Below, one piece after another: positions 22,700 to 29,665 of a stretch of 37,004 nucleotides of DNA. The notes under the pieces are model-generated. The model was not told where the DNA came from. It searched no databases and worked only from the letters and a program-made list of their open reading frames with translations. The translations under genes and the position numbers were made by a program. How positions within the stretch are numbered: the stretch's first letter is position 1; each line of letters begins with the position of its first letter. The DNA comes from a virus, in the IMG/VR virus record IMGVR_UViG_3300047319_000913, positions 1 to 37,004 of that record, one strand, 5' to 3'.

Positions 22700-23011
22700 T
22701 TGCACGACCCACTCGATTCCGCAGTTGCAGGATCATCATACCGAAACGGTGCCGGCGCGCAACCGATCCGGTCAACCAGTGACGTAACGATCTCGTCAGG
22801 GTTGGTGACCGATCGCCCCTGGTCGATGCAGGCCGCGTCGGACCGCGACAAGGCCATCGCCCTGATCCAGGACGCACGCCAGCGCATCTGCGACGTGCGC
22901 CTGCTGCTGAACCACTACGACACGTCGCTGTCGTTCAAGCTGGATTCGTTCCAGCGCGAGCTCAACGACAGGCTCGGTGGACTGCTTGTCGCCAGGGAAG
23001 ACGCGCTGTGA
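22700..23011 (+). CDS. early hypothetical protein
   Basis: 103 residues from TTG 22700, chosen because GAGGAAG lies five bases before it. The first 45 residues are Ser/Gly-rich and disordered. The rest is helical (RDKAIALIQDARQRICDVRL, then FKLDSFQRELNDRLGGLL), probably a coiled-coil or helical bundle. The stop overlaps the next GTG start. First gene after the attenuator-like hairpin. No family recognised. Confidence 0.65.
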   Translation: MHDPLDSAVAGSSYRNGAGAQPIRSTSDVTISSGLVTDRPWSMQAASDRDKAIALIQDARQRICDVRLLLNHYDTSLSFKLDSFQRELNDRLGGLLVAREDAL

Positions 23012-23265
23012 CCGTGACGGCCGAGGTCACGACCGTGCTGAAGCGGCTGTACGAAACGTCGGTCAAAGTCTGGGACGATTCGTCCGACTCATCGTCAGGC
23101 CACGTGAGCGACCCGTCGGTATGGGCTGAGTGGATCGACGCCATCGAGGCCACGGGCAAGTTTCTCAAGGACACGCCAATTCCGTACGGGGGGCCGGTCA
23201 AGCGGGTGCCCGGTTCAGTCGTGGGCGATATCCAGATCGCGCCTGATTTCGGGGTGGGCGCGTGA
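23008..23265 (+). CDS. early hypothetical protein
   Basis: 85 residues, GTG overlapping the previous stop. A helical N-terminus (TVTAEVTTVLKRLYETSVKV) is followed by a Ser/Asp-rich loop (DDSSDSSSG), a second helix (VWAEWIDAIEATGKFLKD), and a short beta-rich end (VPGSVVGDIQIAPDF). No membrane segment and no recognised family. Coding is supported by codon bias and by overlaps on both sides. Confidence 0.65.
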   Translation: MTVTAEVTTVLKRLYETSVKVWDDSSDSSSGHVSDPSVWAEWIDAIEATGKFLKDTPIPYGGPVKRVPGSVVGDIQIAPDFGVGA

Positions 23266-23393
23266 ACTGGGACGAGGTGGTGTACCGCGTCACCCTGCTG
23301 GCGGTGATCCTGGGATTGGTCTGGCTGGTGTTCGCGCCCATGCCCAACGGTGAGCCGCTCCTGCGGCTTGTCCACCAGGCGTACATCGCGTGA
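23262..23393 (+). CDS. small single-span membrane protein
   Basis: 43 residues, GTG start in a GTGA overlap and stop overlapping the next GTG. Residues about 8-27 (YRVTLLAVILGLVWLVFAPM) form one transmembrane helix with short polar ends. It may anchor or modify a host membrane target early in infection. No function is recognised. Confidence 0.6.
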   Translation: MNWDEVVYRVTLLAVILGLVWLVFAPMPNGEPLLRLVHQAYIA

Positions 23394-23956
23394 CCGTCGC
23401 CGAAGCGTCCCGCCAGTTCATGGCCACGGCCCAGCGGCTGCCCACCCTCTTTGACCTTGAGGACACGGCGTACCAGTTGCTGGCGTTGCTCGAGGCCACC
23501 GACGATCCCGTCGAGATCGCCGACGTCGAGGCGGTCGCCGAGATCAAGGCGCAGCTCGCCCTGGTCGACCAGTTGATGCTGACCAAGCAAGAAAGCTACG
23601 TCAGCGTCATCAGGTCGCTGGAGGCGATGGCTGACGCCCGCAAAGCTGAGGCAGACCGACTGCGGGACCGCGCGAAGACGGCCGAGCGCCACGCTGACTG
23701 GCTGCGAGCCAGGTTATTGACGCATCTAAAAATCACCGGGCAGGAACGCATCGAGACAGCCAGATTCTCAATCTCGGTGCGGCTGAATCCTCCGAGTTGT
23801 GTTGTGGTCGACGCTGCCGTCGTGCCGTCGGAATTCCAGAAGACCAAGATTGAAATTTCGGTGGACCGTCGCGGGATTCTTGAACACTACAAAACCAGCG
23901 GAGAGATCCCGCCTGGGGTGTCCATTGAACGGAGCGAAAGGCTCCAGATTTCTTAG
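23390..23956 (+). CDS. Siphovirus Gp157-like protein
   Basis: 188 residues. The N-terminal 130 residues are a long helical region (IKAQLALVDQLMLTKQESYV, then LEAMADARKAEADRLRDRAK, then AERHADWLRARLL). The C-terminal part shows the signature of the Gp157 family: RIETARFSISVRLNPPS, then VPSEFQKTKIEISVDRR, then IPPGVSIERSERLQI. Such proteins are common in phage early operons beside annealing proteins and were linked to phage resistance in Streptococcus thermophilus phage; the biochemical role is not established. It lies in a chain of GTGA overlaps. Confidence in the family is good, in function low. Confidence 0.8.
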   Translation: MTVAEASRQFMATAQRLPTLFDLEDTAYQLLALLEATDDPVEIADVEAVAEIKAQLALVDQLMLTKQESYVSVIRSLEAMADARKAEADRLRDRAKTAERHADWLRARLLTHLKITGQERIETARFSISVRLNPPSCVVVDAAVVPSEFQKTKIEISVDRRGILEHYKTSGEIPPGVSIERSERLQIS

Positions 23957-23958
23957 CC

Positions 23959-24414
23959 ATGACGATCATCGTCAGTACGAATCCGTGCCCACGCTGCGGT
24001 GGCCTTGAACGCTACGTAAGCAAGACTCTCCGCACAGATTGCGTCGCATGTCGCCGTGCCACTTGGCGCCGATACACCGAAACGCACGGTGCATGGAGGT
24101 TGTCTCACCCCGAAGAGCAACGGGAATTTCAACGCCAATGGATAGCTTCGCGCCCGGACTACTACCAACTGTGGAGCCGCCGAGCTCCTGAGATGAGGCG
24201 GGCTCACAGTGCCGTAGAGCGAGCACTGAAAAAGGGCATTCTCGTTCGGGCGTCAGCCTGTGACGAGTGTCATGTAACTGGTAAGCCTGAAGCAGCTCAC
24301 TACGATTATGACCGTCCGCTGGACGTCAGATGGTTGTGTCGAACCTGCCATCGGGCGTGGGACCGGGCTGCCCCTAAGACAGCGTACTCACGGGCAAAGT
24401 TGAGCATCGCGTGA
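23959..24414 (+). CDS. HNH-like zinc-binding endonuclease
   Basis: 151 residues, ATG two bases after the previous stop. It has two metal-binding parts: an N-terminal zinc ribbon (CPRCGG near residue 9 and CVAC near 28) and a C-terminal core with CDECHVTGKPEAAHYDYDRP, then LDVRWLCRTCHRAWD. The second block is the typical phage HNH pattern (C-x2-C, a histidine in AHYDY, then C-x2-CH). Third positions are less G/C-rich than in neighbours, suggesting a recent insertion such as a free-standing homing endonuclease. Its stop overlaps the RusA-like gene. Confidence 0.75.
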   Translation: MTIIVSTNPCPRCGGLERYVSKTLRTDCVACRRATWRRYTETHGAWRLSHPEEQREFQRQWIASRPDYYQLWSRRAPEMRRAHSAVERALKKGILVRASACDECHVTGKPEAAHYDYDRPLDVRWLCRTCHRAWDRAAPKTAYSRAKLSIA

Positions 24415-24764
24415 CCCTGCTGGCCGCGTTCAGTATTCCTGGCCCGCCGGTCGCGAAGGGCCGCGCCAGGGTCGTACGCGGCCATGCGTTCACTCCGAAA
24501 AAGACGCGCGAGGCCGAGGAACGCATCGGCCAGCACTTCTTTGTGAAGTACCCGCACATGCAGCCGGCGACGTGCCGGCTCAGAGTAGTGGCGCGCTTTT
24601 ACATCAAGGGCACCCGTGGCGACGGCGACAACTTTCTGAAATGTCTGCTCGACGCGGGCAATAAGCGGATCTGGGCAGACGACAAGCTGGTGGATGAGAT
24701 CGCCGTCACCGTGATCCGCTCGAGTGCTGAGCCGCGGACGTCTGTCGAGGTGTGGCAGCTGTGA
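24411..24764 (+). CDS. RusA-family Holliday junction resolvase
   Basis: 117 residues, close to the family length. Family features are the N-terminal IPGPPVAKGRARVVRGHAFT, the acidic DGDNFLKCLLDAGN centre (D71, D73) and WADDKLVDEI (D90/D91), which hold the metal-binding acids and basic DNA-contact residues. RusA cuts four-way junctions as a dimer. Here it would process recombination or replication intermediates, alongside the Rad52-like protein in the same operon. It starts with a GTG in a four-base overlap with the HNH gene. Confidence 0.9.
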   Translation: MTLLAAFSIPGPPVAKGRARVVRGHAFTPKKTREAEERIGQHFFVKYPHMQPATCRLRVVARFYIKGTRGDGDNFLKCLLDAGNKRIWADDKLVDEIAVTVIRSSAEPRTSVEVWQL

Positions 24765-25147
24765 GAGTGGCGGCGCTGGTGTCGGCGGCAGTCCTGGTGC
24801 TGACCACCCACACGGCATCCGCGCGTGACGTCGGCGATGACCCCGTACCGGTGGTAGTGGACGACACCCAGGACCAGGTGGTCGAGGCCGTCGTCGAGCA
24901 GCCCGTGCTCAATCCGCGGGTGGAATGCATCATCGCCCGCGAGTCGGGCGGGCGTGACGTGATGAACCGCCAGGGCAGCGGGGCCACGGGTCCAGGGCAA
25001 TACATGCCAGGCACATGGCGGGCGCACACGCTGGAGATGGGGGAACCGTGGCTGAACATCCACAGCCTGGCTGACGTGCGGCGTGTGGCCGCCTACGACC
25101 TGTCTATGGGCAGACGGCGGCAGTGGACCGTCGGAGGCTGTACGTGA
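24761..25147 (+). CDS. secreted lytic transglycosylase / lysozyme-like protein
   Basis: 128 residues from GTG 24761, which overlaps the RusA-like stop. A signal peptide is clear (MRVAALVSAAVLVLTTHTAS, cleavage likely near ASA-RD at 19-22). After an acidic Val-rich linker the catalytic domain begins at about 52: VECIIARESGGRDVMNRQGS, with E61 as the acid, then GATGPGQYMPGTW, matching the transglycosylase/Rpf-like fold. C56 and C127 could form a disulfide outside the membrane. The domain is short. It lies in the early operon, not with the late lysis candidates, which is unusual. A membrane gene follows directly. Confidence 0.8.
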   Translation: MRVAALVSAAVLVLTTHTASARDVGDDPVPVVVDDTQDQVVEAVVEQPVLNPRVECIIARESGGRDVMNRQGSGATGPGQYMPGTWRAHTLEMGEPWLNIHSLADVRRVAAYDLSMGRRRQWTVGGCT

Positions 25148-25335
25148 ATAGAGCGGCCAGGCAGAAATACCTGGATGAGATCTACGCGCTGGACAACGCC
25201 GGCCGTCGGCGCCGCAGTCTGACCGAGATCATTGTCGTCGCCACGATCTGGGGAGTGATCCTCGGGGTCAGCGTACTGATCCTGGTGGGGTCGGTCTTTC
25301 TCATAGTCGCGGTGGTGAGGCAGTTTCTCCCATGA
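25144..25335 (+). CDS. small membrane protein next to the transglycosylase, possible holin or anchor
   Basis: 63 residues from GTG 25144, in a GTGA overlap with the transglycosylase stop. The N-terminal 30 residues are basic and cytoplasmic (NRAARQKYLDEIYALDNAGR). One long hydrophobic helix covers about 33-60 (EIIVVATIWGVILGVSVLIL, then VGSVFLIVAVV). Its coupling to a secreted wall hydrolase suggests a pinholin, holin or assisting role, but this is inference from position and topology only. Confidence 0.65.
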   Translation: MNRAARQKYLDEIYALDNAGRRRRSLTEIIVVATIWGVILGVSVLILVGSVFLIVAVVRQFLP

Positions 25336-25538
25336 CGCGCTGGGTGCTGGTGGAGCTGGAAGAACTGCCCGCGTATCGGCAGGTGGGCCTGTTCTGCGCC
25401 TTCCAGCAGCTACCGGGCGTCGTGAGCGTCACTGACCTGGCAGCGATCTCGCAAATGACGCTGGAGAGTTTTCTGCTGGGACCAACCGAGACGGTCGTCG
25501 TGTGCGAGCCCATCAAGCAGTTGGACTTCATGACATGA
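25332..25538 (+). CDS. early hypothetical protein
   Basis: 68 residues, ATGA overlap with the upstream stop. It reads as a small alpha/beta domain (TRWVLVELEELPAYRQVGLF, then LPGVVSVTDLAAISQMTLES) ending FLLGPTETVVVCEPIKQLDF. No metal motif, membrane segment or known family is visible. Coding is supported by overlaps with both neighbours. Confidence 0.6.
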   Translation: MTRWVLVELEELPAYRQVGLFCAFQQLPGVVSVTDLAAISQMTLESFLLGPTETVVVCEPIKQLDFMT

Positions 25539-25714
25539 GTAACTACCTCGACGACTTCGCTGACGAGATGCAGCGGGTGGCAGACCGTCTCGCCCAGGAT
25601 CCCAGACATTTCCATCAGCATCTCGGGCTGCACCTTCTGGAAGACCGGAAAACCGTGGTGTTGCTCGCTTTGAGAGAACCAGAACCAGTGACGGGGAGGA
25701 CCGAGAACGCATGA
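25535..25714 (+). CDS. early hypothetical protein
   Basis: 59 residues from ATG 25535, which overlaps the previous stop. It is helical and charged (SNYLDDFADEMQRVADRLAQ) with a His-rich middle (DPRHFHQHLGLHLLEDRKT). It ends in a four-base overlap with the Rad52-like gene. No family recognised; co-expression with recombination genes is the only clue. Confidence 0.6.
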   Translation: MSNYLDDFADEMQRVADRLAQDPRHFHQHLGLHLLEDRKTVVLLALREPEPVTGRTENA

Positions 25715-26190
25715 GCACGGCGGTGCAGATACGACAGGCAGATGCCGAGGCGGACGCGGCGGCGCGCGCCGAGTTCCAGCGCGAGCAGGCGCCCAGCCCA
25801 CCGGAGTTGCTCATCACTCCCGATGGGCGGCCCACCGCGGCGGGCTGGCGCAAGATCGGCGAGCAGTTGCGCCGGGTCATGGACGTCAAGCAGCGACCAG
25901 GCCGCGGCACCCAGAAGTTCGACTACGTCACCGCTCGCCAGGTCGCCGATCGCCTCGACGCCGTGGTCGGGCCAGGCAACTGGGAGACGCGGTTCGTGGT
26001 GCTCGATTTTTCAAAACAGGTCGTGGAATGCACGGTCACCATCTTCGGCCAGCACAAAAGTGACGTCGGGTATCCCAACAATCCCAGCCGGCCGGAGCAA
26101 GAAGAGGAGCCATTCAAGGCGGCGTACTCGGACGCCTTTAAACGCGCCGCGGTGCAGTGGGGAGTGGGCCGGTTTCTCTATGACGACTGA
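25711..26190 (+). CDS. Rad52-like single-strand annealing protein
   Basis: 159 residues. After a charged N-terminal stretch, the Rad52/22-type core is visible: GWRKIGEQLRRVMDVKQRPG, then the KFDYVTARQVADRLDAVVGP segment, then WETRF. The C-terminal signature is KAAYSDAFKRAAVQWGVGRF with LYDD at the end. Such proteins form rings that anneal complementary single strands and support phage recombination. The product ends right after the signature, so it has the core without a long tail. It overlaps the next gene by 11 bases. RusA upstream would resolve the products. Confidence 0.85.
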   Translation: MSTAVQIRQADAEADAAARAEFQREQAPSPPELLITPDGRPTAAGWRKIGEQLRRVMDVKQRPGRGTQKFDYVTARQVADRLDAVVGPGNWETRFVVLDFSKQVVECTVTIFGQHKSDVGYPNNPSRPEQEEEPFKAAYSDAFKRAAVQWGVGRFLYDD

Positions 26191-26395
26191 GCACCAGGAG
26201 ATCGGCATTGTGCGACGGTGCCGACGGTGCGACCGGTGGCAGTCCATCGAGCACTTCGACGAGCTGGGCAAGTTGTGTAAGGCGTGCTGCTCCCACAAGG
26301 GCACCGCCAACCGGAGGATCGCGCATATGCGGGGCATCGTGCTCACGCCGAAAGCCCGCGCGTATCTCAACGAAGGGAGGTCAGCAGCAGCCTGA
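26180..26395 (+). CDS. small CxxC protein
   Basis: 71 residues from ATG 26180, inside the end of the Rad52-like gene. Two paired cysteines, CRRC near residue 14 and CKAC near 33, with FDELGKL between, suggest one zinc-binding unit like those that often accompany phage HNH or DNA-binding proteins. The C-terminal half is basic and helical (NRRIAHMRGIVLTPKARAYL). Nucleic-acid binding is plausible. Function unknown. Confidence 0.6.
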   Translation: MTTEHQEIGIVRRCRRCDRWQSIEHFDELGKLCKACCSHKGTANRRIAHMRGIVLTPKARAYLNEGRSAAA

Positions 26396-26396
26396 G

Positions 26397-27239
26397 ATGC
26401 CTGCAAAACGTCTGCCCTACATCAAGCTGTGGCACGAGACGATGGAGAGCGACAAGGTCCGTCAACTCTCCGACAGTCAGTACCGGACATGGACGTACTG
26501 CATCCTCGCCGCCTCGCAGCTCCCGTCGCGGTGGCGCTTCGACTCGCTCGAGCACGCCGCGTACCTGACCCGTCGATCCCTCAAAGACATCAAGGCGCTG
26601 GTCAGCGCGCGGTTCCTCGAGGTGCGCGACGACGGTGTCCACATCCACGACGCCAGCGACTATCAGGACGTGTACCCCTCGGATTACGAGAACGGACAGG
26701 ACACCAGTCACCAGCGCAGAGTGCGCCACGGGTCTACACCGTCCGCGCGAACGCTCCGCGAAGACTCCGTCAACGCTCCGTCAACGCTCCCCGAACACTC
26801 CCCCGAACACTCCGTCAACGGACAAAACGATCCGCTTGAGATGGAGATAGAGATAGAGACGGAGATAGAGACGTTTAAAGACGTACCCCCCGCTGCTTCG
26901 CAGCGACCCCCTGCTGGGGTGCGCGCGGCGGTTCCGAAACCGATCCCAAAACATCTTCCAGCCGATGCCGAGTTCGTCGAAACGCTCGTCGCCGAGTACG
27001 GCGGTAAGATCGGTGGCCCCCTGGTCGTTCGTGAGGAAGTGGAGGCTGCGCTCAACCACACCGCCTCGACGAAATGCCTCGACCAGCGGCAGTACCTGCG
27101 TACCTGGCTCAATCGTGAAGTACGCCGCGGTCCACCACGCCACACCCGGGCTGGCCCAACCGTGCCGCTCCGCTCCGTTGGCATTGCTCCCGACGTACCC
27201 CCCGATAGTCCGTTCCTGAAGTTCCGCGAGGTGAGCTGA
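26397..27239 (+). CDS. replisome organizer / replication initiator
   Basis: 280 residues from ATG 26397. The N-terminal 95 residues match phage replisome-organizer winged-helix domains: YIKLWHETMESDKVRQLSDS, then RTWTYCILAASQLPSRWRFD, LTRRSLKDIKALVSARFLEV and DGVHIHDASDYQDVYPSD. A low-complexity linker (about 105-160) follows, whose DNA holds iteron-like repeats. The C-terminal region (about 185-275) is a second helical domain (PADAEFVETLVAEYGGKIGG), probably for contact with the helicase loader. The next gene encodes that loader and overlaps the stop by one base. Role: bind the origin and recruit host helicase, as lambda O or phage-type DnaD proteins do. The C-terminal assignment is inference. 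Confidence 0.8.
   Translation: MPAKRLPYIKLWHETMESDKVRQLSDSQYRTWTYCILAASQLPSRWRFDSLEHAAYLTRRSLKDIKALVSARFLEVRDDGVHIHDASDYQDVYPSDYENGQDTSHQRRVRHGSTPSARTLREDSVNAPSTLPEHSPEHSVNGQNDPLEMEIEIETEIETFKDVPPAASQRPPAGVRAAVPKPIPKHLPADAEFVETLVAEYGGKIGGPLVVREEVEAALNHTASTKCLDQRQYLRTWLNREVRRGPPRHTRAGPTVPLRSVGIAPDVPPDSPFLKFREVS
26749..26873 (+). other. putative replication origin: iterons and purine-rich hexamers
   Basis: Six tandem 11-base units with consensus SAASRCTCCSY start at 26749, 26760, 26771, 26782, 26793 (12 bases) and 26805. After 22 more bases, six GAGAYR-like hexamers run from 26838 to 26873, followed by TTTAAAG. The 11-base period is out of step with codons, so the repeats are kept at the DNA level, not for the protein. 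An iteron array with an easily melted strand-biased tract inside the initiator gene is the lambda-type origin layout. Confidence 0.65.
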
Positions 27240-28282
27240 TGCATACCCTCGCCAAGTCCGTGCCACCCCGCGATTTCAACCTGGACGACTTCCACCACGA
27301 CCCCACCTACCTCGGCGATCCCACCGATCCCGACTACGTCGAGCGCTACCTGATGGACCTCGCGTCAACCGTTCACGTCACCCAGCAGCTCGCCCACTCG
27401 GTGACCGTGCGGGATGCGCTGCCCGACGGTGACCGGCGCCGCGAGCAGCACCAGGCTGAGATCGGCCGGCTCGAATGGCGCTTGCGGTTATGCACTCAGC
27501 GTGACGAACTGGCCGCCCAACAACCCGAGGGCTGCTGGTGTCTCGGCCTCGGCGGCCGCGGCCTCCGCTTCGACCAGTACGGCGAGCGCGTGTTCTCTCA
27601 AGGCTGCCCCTGCCCGAAAGGCGTGGCCCAGGCGGACAAGCGCAAAGAGTACGAGCGCGCCCTGAACGCTCGTCTCGCCCGAGCTCGTGCCGCGAAACTG
27701 TTCGGCCAGGCTCGCGTGCCGCACCGTTTCGAGCCCTACACGCTCGACAACTACCCCGTCAGTCCCCGGACGCAAGCCGCGTACGACACGGTGCTGTCCT
27801 GGACGAATGGCCCCGATGACGAGCCCGAGCTCACCAGGTGGCGCGCCTGGCGGAGAAAGTCGTTGCTCCTCCACGGTCCCTTCGGCACCGGCAAGACCAG
27901 CCTCGCCGTCGCCATCCTCCGCCGCGAGGTGGACCACGAAGGCGGTGGCCTGTTCTTCACCGTGCCCACGCTGCTCGACCACATCCGCGCCACGTATGCC
28001 CCAAACTCGACCGTCGACGAACGCGAGGTCATCCACGAGGTCAAGACCACCCCGTTCCTGGTGCTGGACGATCTGGGCGCCGAACGCGTCACCGAATGGG
28101 TCCGCGAAAAGTTGTTCACGGTCATCAACCACCGCCACGACGAAGACCTGCCCACGGTGTTCACCAGCAATCTGGACGTCGCCCAACTCGGCGAGCACAT
28201 CGGCGAACGCACCGTGTGGCGCATCGTGGAAATGTGCAACGCCGTGAAACTCGACGGCCCCAACCTGCGCGACTCCCCGTGA
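27239..28282 (+). CDS. DnaC-like helicase loader, AAA+ ATPase
   Basis: 347 residues. The N-terminal 150 residues are helical and include a likely zinc site: CWC at 99-101 and CPC at 123-125. The AAA+ domain follows, with Walker A GPFGTGKT (213-220), Walker B LVLDDLG (274-280), a TSNLD sensor (309-313) and an arginine-finger candidate at R324 in IGERTVWRI. This is the DnaC/IstB-type helicase loader. It would load the host replicative helicase at the phage origin, guided by the organizer encoded immediately upstream. The tight overlap with the organizer supports a joint role. Confidence 0.9.
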   Translation: MHTLAKSVPPRDFNLDDFHHDPTYLGDPTDPDYVERYLMDLASTVHVTQQLAHSVTVRDALPDGDRRREQHQAEIGRLEWRLRLCTQRDELAAQQPEGCWCLGLGGRGLRFDQYGERVFSQGCPCPKGVAQADKRKEYERALNARLARARAAKLFGQARVPHRFEPYTLDNYPVSPRTQAAYDTVLSWTNGPDDEPELTRWRAWRRKSLLLHGPFGTGKTSLAVAILRREVDHEGGGLFFTVPTLLDHIRATYAPNSTVDEREVIHEVKTTPFLVLDDLGAERVTEWVREKLFTVINHRHDEDLPTVFTSNLDVAQLGEHIGERTVWRIVEMCNAVKLDGPNLRDSP

Positions 28283-28407
28283 ACTTGAGGTGTCTACTTC
28301 TGGGTCACCGCTGGCGGTTCTGGGTCCGTTCCCCCAGCCCTGGTCTGGCCCTCGATCGCTGCGTCCGTTGCGGAAAAACCACCCCCCACTGGTCCCGTCC
28401 CGCATGA
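28279..28407 (+). CDS. small zinc-ribbon protein, DUF1660-like
   Basis: 42 residues, GTG start in a GTGA overlap and stop in an ATGA overlap with the next gene. The pattern LRCLLLGHRWRFWVR with a later CVRCGK resembles the short DUF1660-type prophage proteins (C-x4-GHxW, then CxxCGK). A four-ligand zinc site (C, H, C, C) is likely. Function unknown. Confidence 0.6.
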   Translation: MNLRCLLLGHRWRFWVRSPSPGLALDRCVRCGKTTPHWSRPA

Positions 28408-28583
28408 CTGACTACGCCCTGGTCACTCTCCGCGACCTCGCCCGCAAAATGATCGTCCTCGAAGCCAAAGCCAGAGCCGCCCTCGACCACGGCGACGACC
28501 TCAAGGCCCGCCAGCTCTGGTTTCAGCGCGTCCAGGTCAGCAGCCTGCGCTCTGCAAAACTGCGGGAGTACTGGCGCCGATGA
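28404..28583 (+). CDS. early hypothetical protein
   Basis: 59 residues, helical throughout (LVTLRDLARKMIVLEAKARA, then DDLKARQLWFQRVQVSSLRS), basic at the C-terminus. It overlaps both neighbours by four bases. No motif is recognised; a small helical adaptor or DNA-associated protein is possible. Confidence 0.6.
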   Translation: MTDYALVTLRDLARKMIVLEAKARAALDHGDDLKARQLWFQRVQVSSLRSAKLREYWRR

Positions 28584-28816
28584 CTAACCCCGTGGTCCTG
28601 GTCGAAGAGCTCGAGCAGCTCCGTCACGAGCTCGCCAACGCTAAAACCCACATCACCCTGCAAGAATCCATCAATCATCTGCTCGAGCAACACATCGCCT
28701 CACAGGACACCGTCATCGACGCCGCGCGCGCGCTGATGGCGCCGGGTTTCAAGTTCGGTTCGCACTATCGTGCTATCGCCGACGCCCTATCTGCCCTGGA
28801 CCGTGCATCATCCTGA
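28580..28816 (+). CDS. early coiled-coil protein
   Basis: 78 residues. A clear heptad-like helix covers about 5-45 (VLVEELEQLRHELANAKTHI, then LQESINHLLEQHIASQ), followed by a small helical end (DTVIDAARALMAPGFKFGSH). The last base of its stop is the first base of the methyltransferase ATG, so the two are translationally coupled. Unknown function. Confidence 0.6.
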   Translation: MTNPVVLVEELEQLRHELANAKTHITLQESINHLLEQHIASQDTVIDAARALMAPGFKFGSHYRAIADALSALDRASS

Positions 28817-29658
28817 TGGATCATCCTCTCGTGCTGTCACTCTTCCCAGGCATCGGCCTCCTCGACCGAGCTTTCGAGCTCGAGGGCTTCTGCGTCGTCC
28901 GCGGTCCAGATGTGCTCTGGGGCGGCGACGTCAGACGGTTCAACCCCCCAGCCGGCGTCTTCGCGGGCGTCATCGGCGGCCCGCCCTGCCAGATGTTCAG
29001 CCGGCTCGCCATCATGGTGCGCCACAACGGCTACGAGCCGAAGTTCGGCAACCTGATCCCCGAGTTCGAGCGGTGCATCACCGAAGCCGCGCCCACGTGG
29101 TTCGTCATGGAGAACGTACCAGCCGCCCCGGCGCCAGTCGTCGATGGCTACCTGGTTCGCCACCAGGTCGTAAACAACCGCTGGTTCGTCGACGACGGTC
29201 AGACCGGCGCCGAGCAGAACCGTACACGCCGACTATCGTTCGGCACCGCTGATGGCCGTGGGCTGGCATTCGACGTCGCCCTCTTCGAGCACCAGGCCAT
29301 CGCTACTGGTCACACCAGTAGCGATGGCGGCGGCGTGATGCGTGGACGACACGCGGCACTGGGCGATCTTCGCCCAGTGCCGATCAAGATGCTGAGCGGT
29401 GGCAAGATGAAAAGCTCCTGGGTGGCCGGCGCTGTCAGCGCCGGCCACGGCGGCGATAATTCCAAGCAGTACGTCTATTCGCTCGAAGATGCCTGCGAGC
29501 TCCAGGGCCTGCCGCGCAACTTCACCGACGACCTACCGTTCCGCAAAGACGCCAAGCTCAAGGCGGTCGCCAACGGGGTGCCCATCCCGATGGGCCGCGC
29601 CATCGCTCGCGCCGTCAAGCGTGCCATGGGCTATCCAACGTCCGAAGAGGCCGCCTGA
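28816..29658 (+). CDS. C5-cytosine DNA methyltransferase
   Basis: 280 residues, short for the family but with its main motifs: motif I FPGIGLLD (10-17), motif IV GGPPCQ with catalytic C58 (54-59), motif VI MENVP (98-102), motif VIII QNRTRR (134-139) and motif X AVANGVPIPMGRAI (250-263). The reaction is transfer of methyl from AdoMet to C5 of cytosine in a specific site. The region between motifs VIII and X, where the target-recognition domain lies, is only about 110 residues and Gly/Ser-rich. Its DNA contains three consecutive long perfect hairpins (29296-29448). It probably shields phage DNA from host restriction; no partner endonuclease is encoded beside it. Confidence 0.92.
   Translation: MDHPLVLSLFPGIGLLDRAFELEGFCVVRGPDVLWGGDVRRFNPPAGVFAGVIGGPPCQMFSRLAIMVRHNGYEPKFGNLIPEFERCITEAAPTWFVMENVPAAPAPVVDGYLVRHQVVNNRWFVDDGQTGAEQNRTRRLSFGTADGRGLAFDVALFEHQAIATGHTSSDGGGVMRGRHAALGDLRPVPIKMLSGGKMKSSWVAGAVSAGHGGDNSKQYVYSLEDACELQGLPRNFTDDLPFRKDAKLKAVANGVPIPMGRAIARAVKRAMGYPTSEEAA
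29296..29448. repeat. three consecutive long perfect inverted repeats inside the C5-methyltransferase gene
   Basis: Arm GCCATCGCTACTGGT (29296-29310) pairs with 29314-29328 around a three-base loop. Arm CGGCACTGGGCGA (29354-29366) pairs with 29370-29382 around a three-base loop. Arm GTGGCCGGCGCTG (29422-29434) pairs with 29436-29448 around one base. All 41 arm positions are perfectly complementary. They cover codons about 161-171, 180-189 and 203-211, the variable region of the enzyme. The three arms are unrelated in sequence. Confidence 0.9.
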
Positions 29659-29665
29659 CGCGCTC

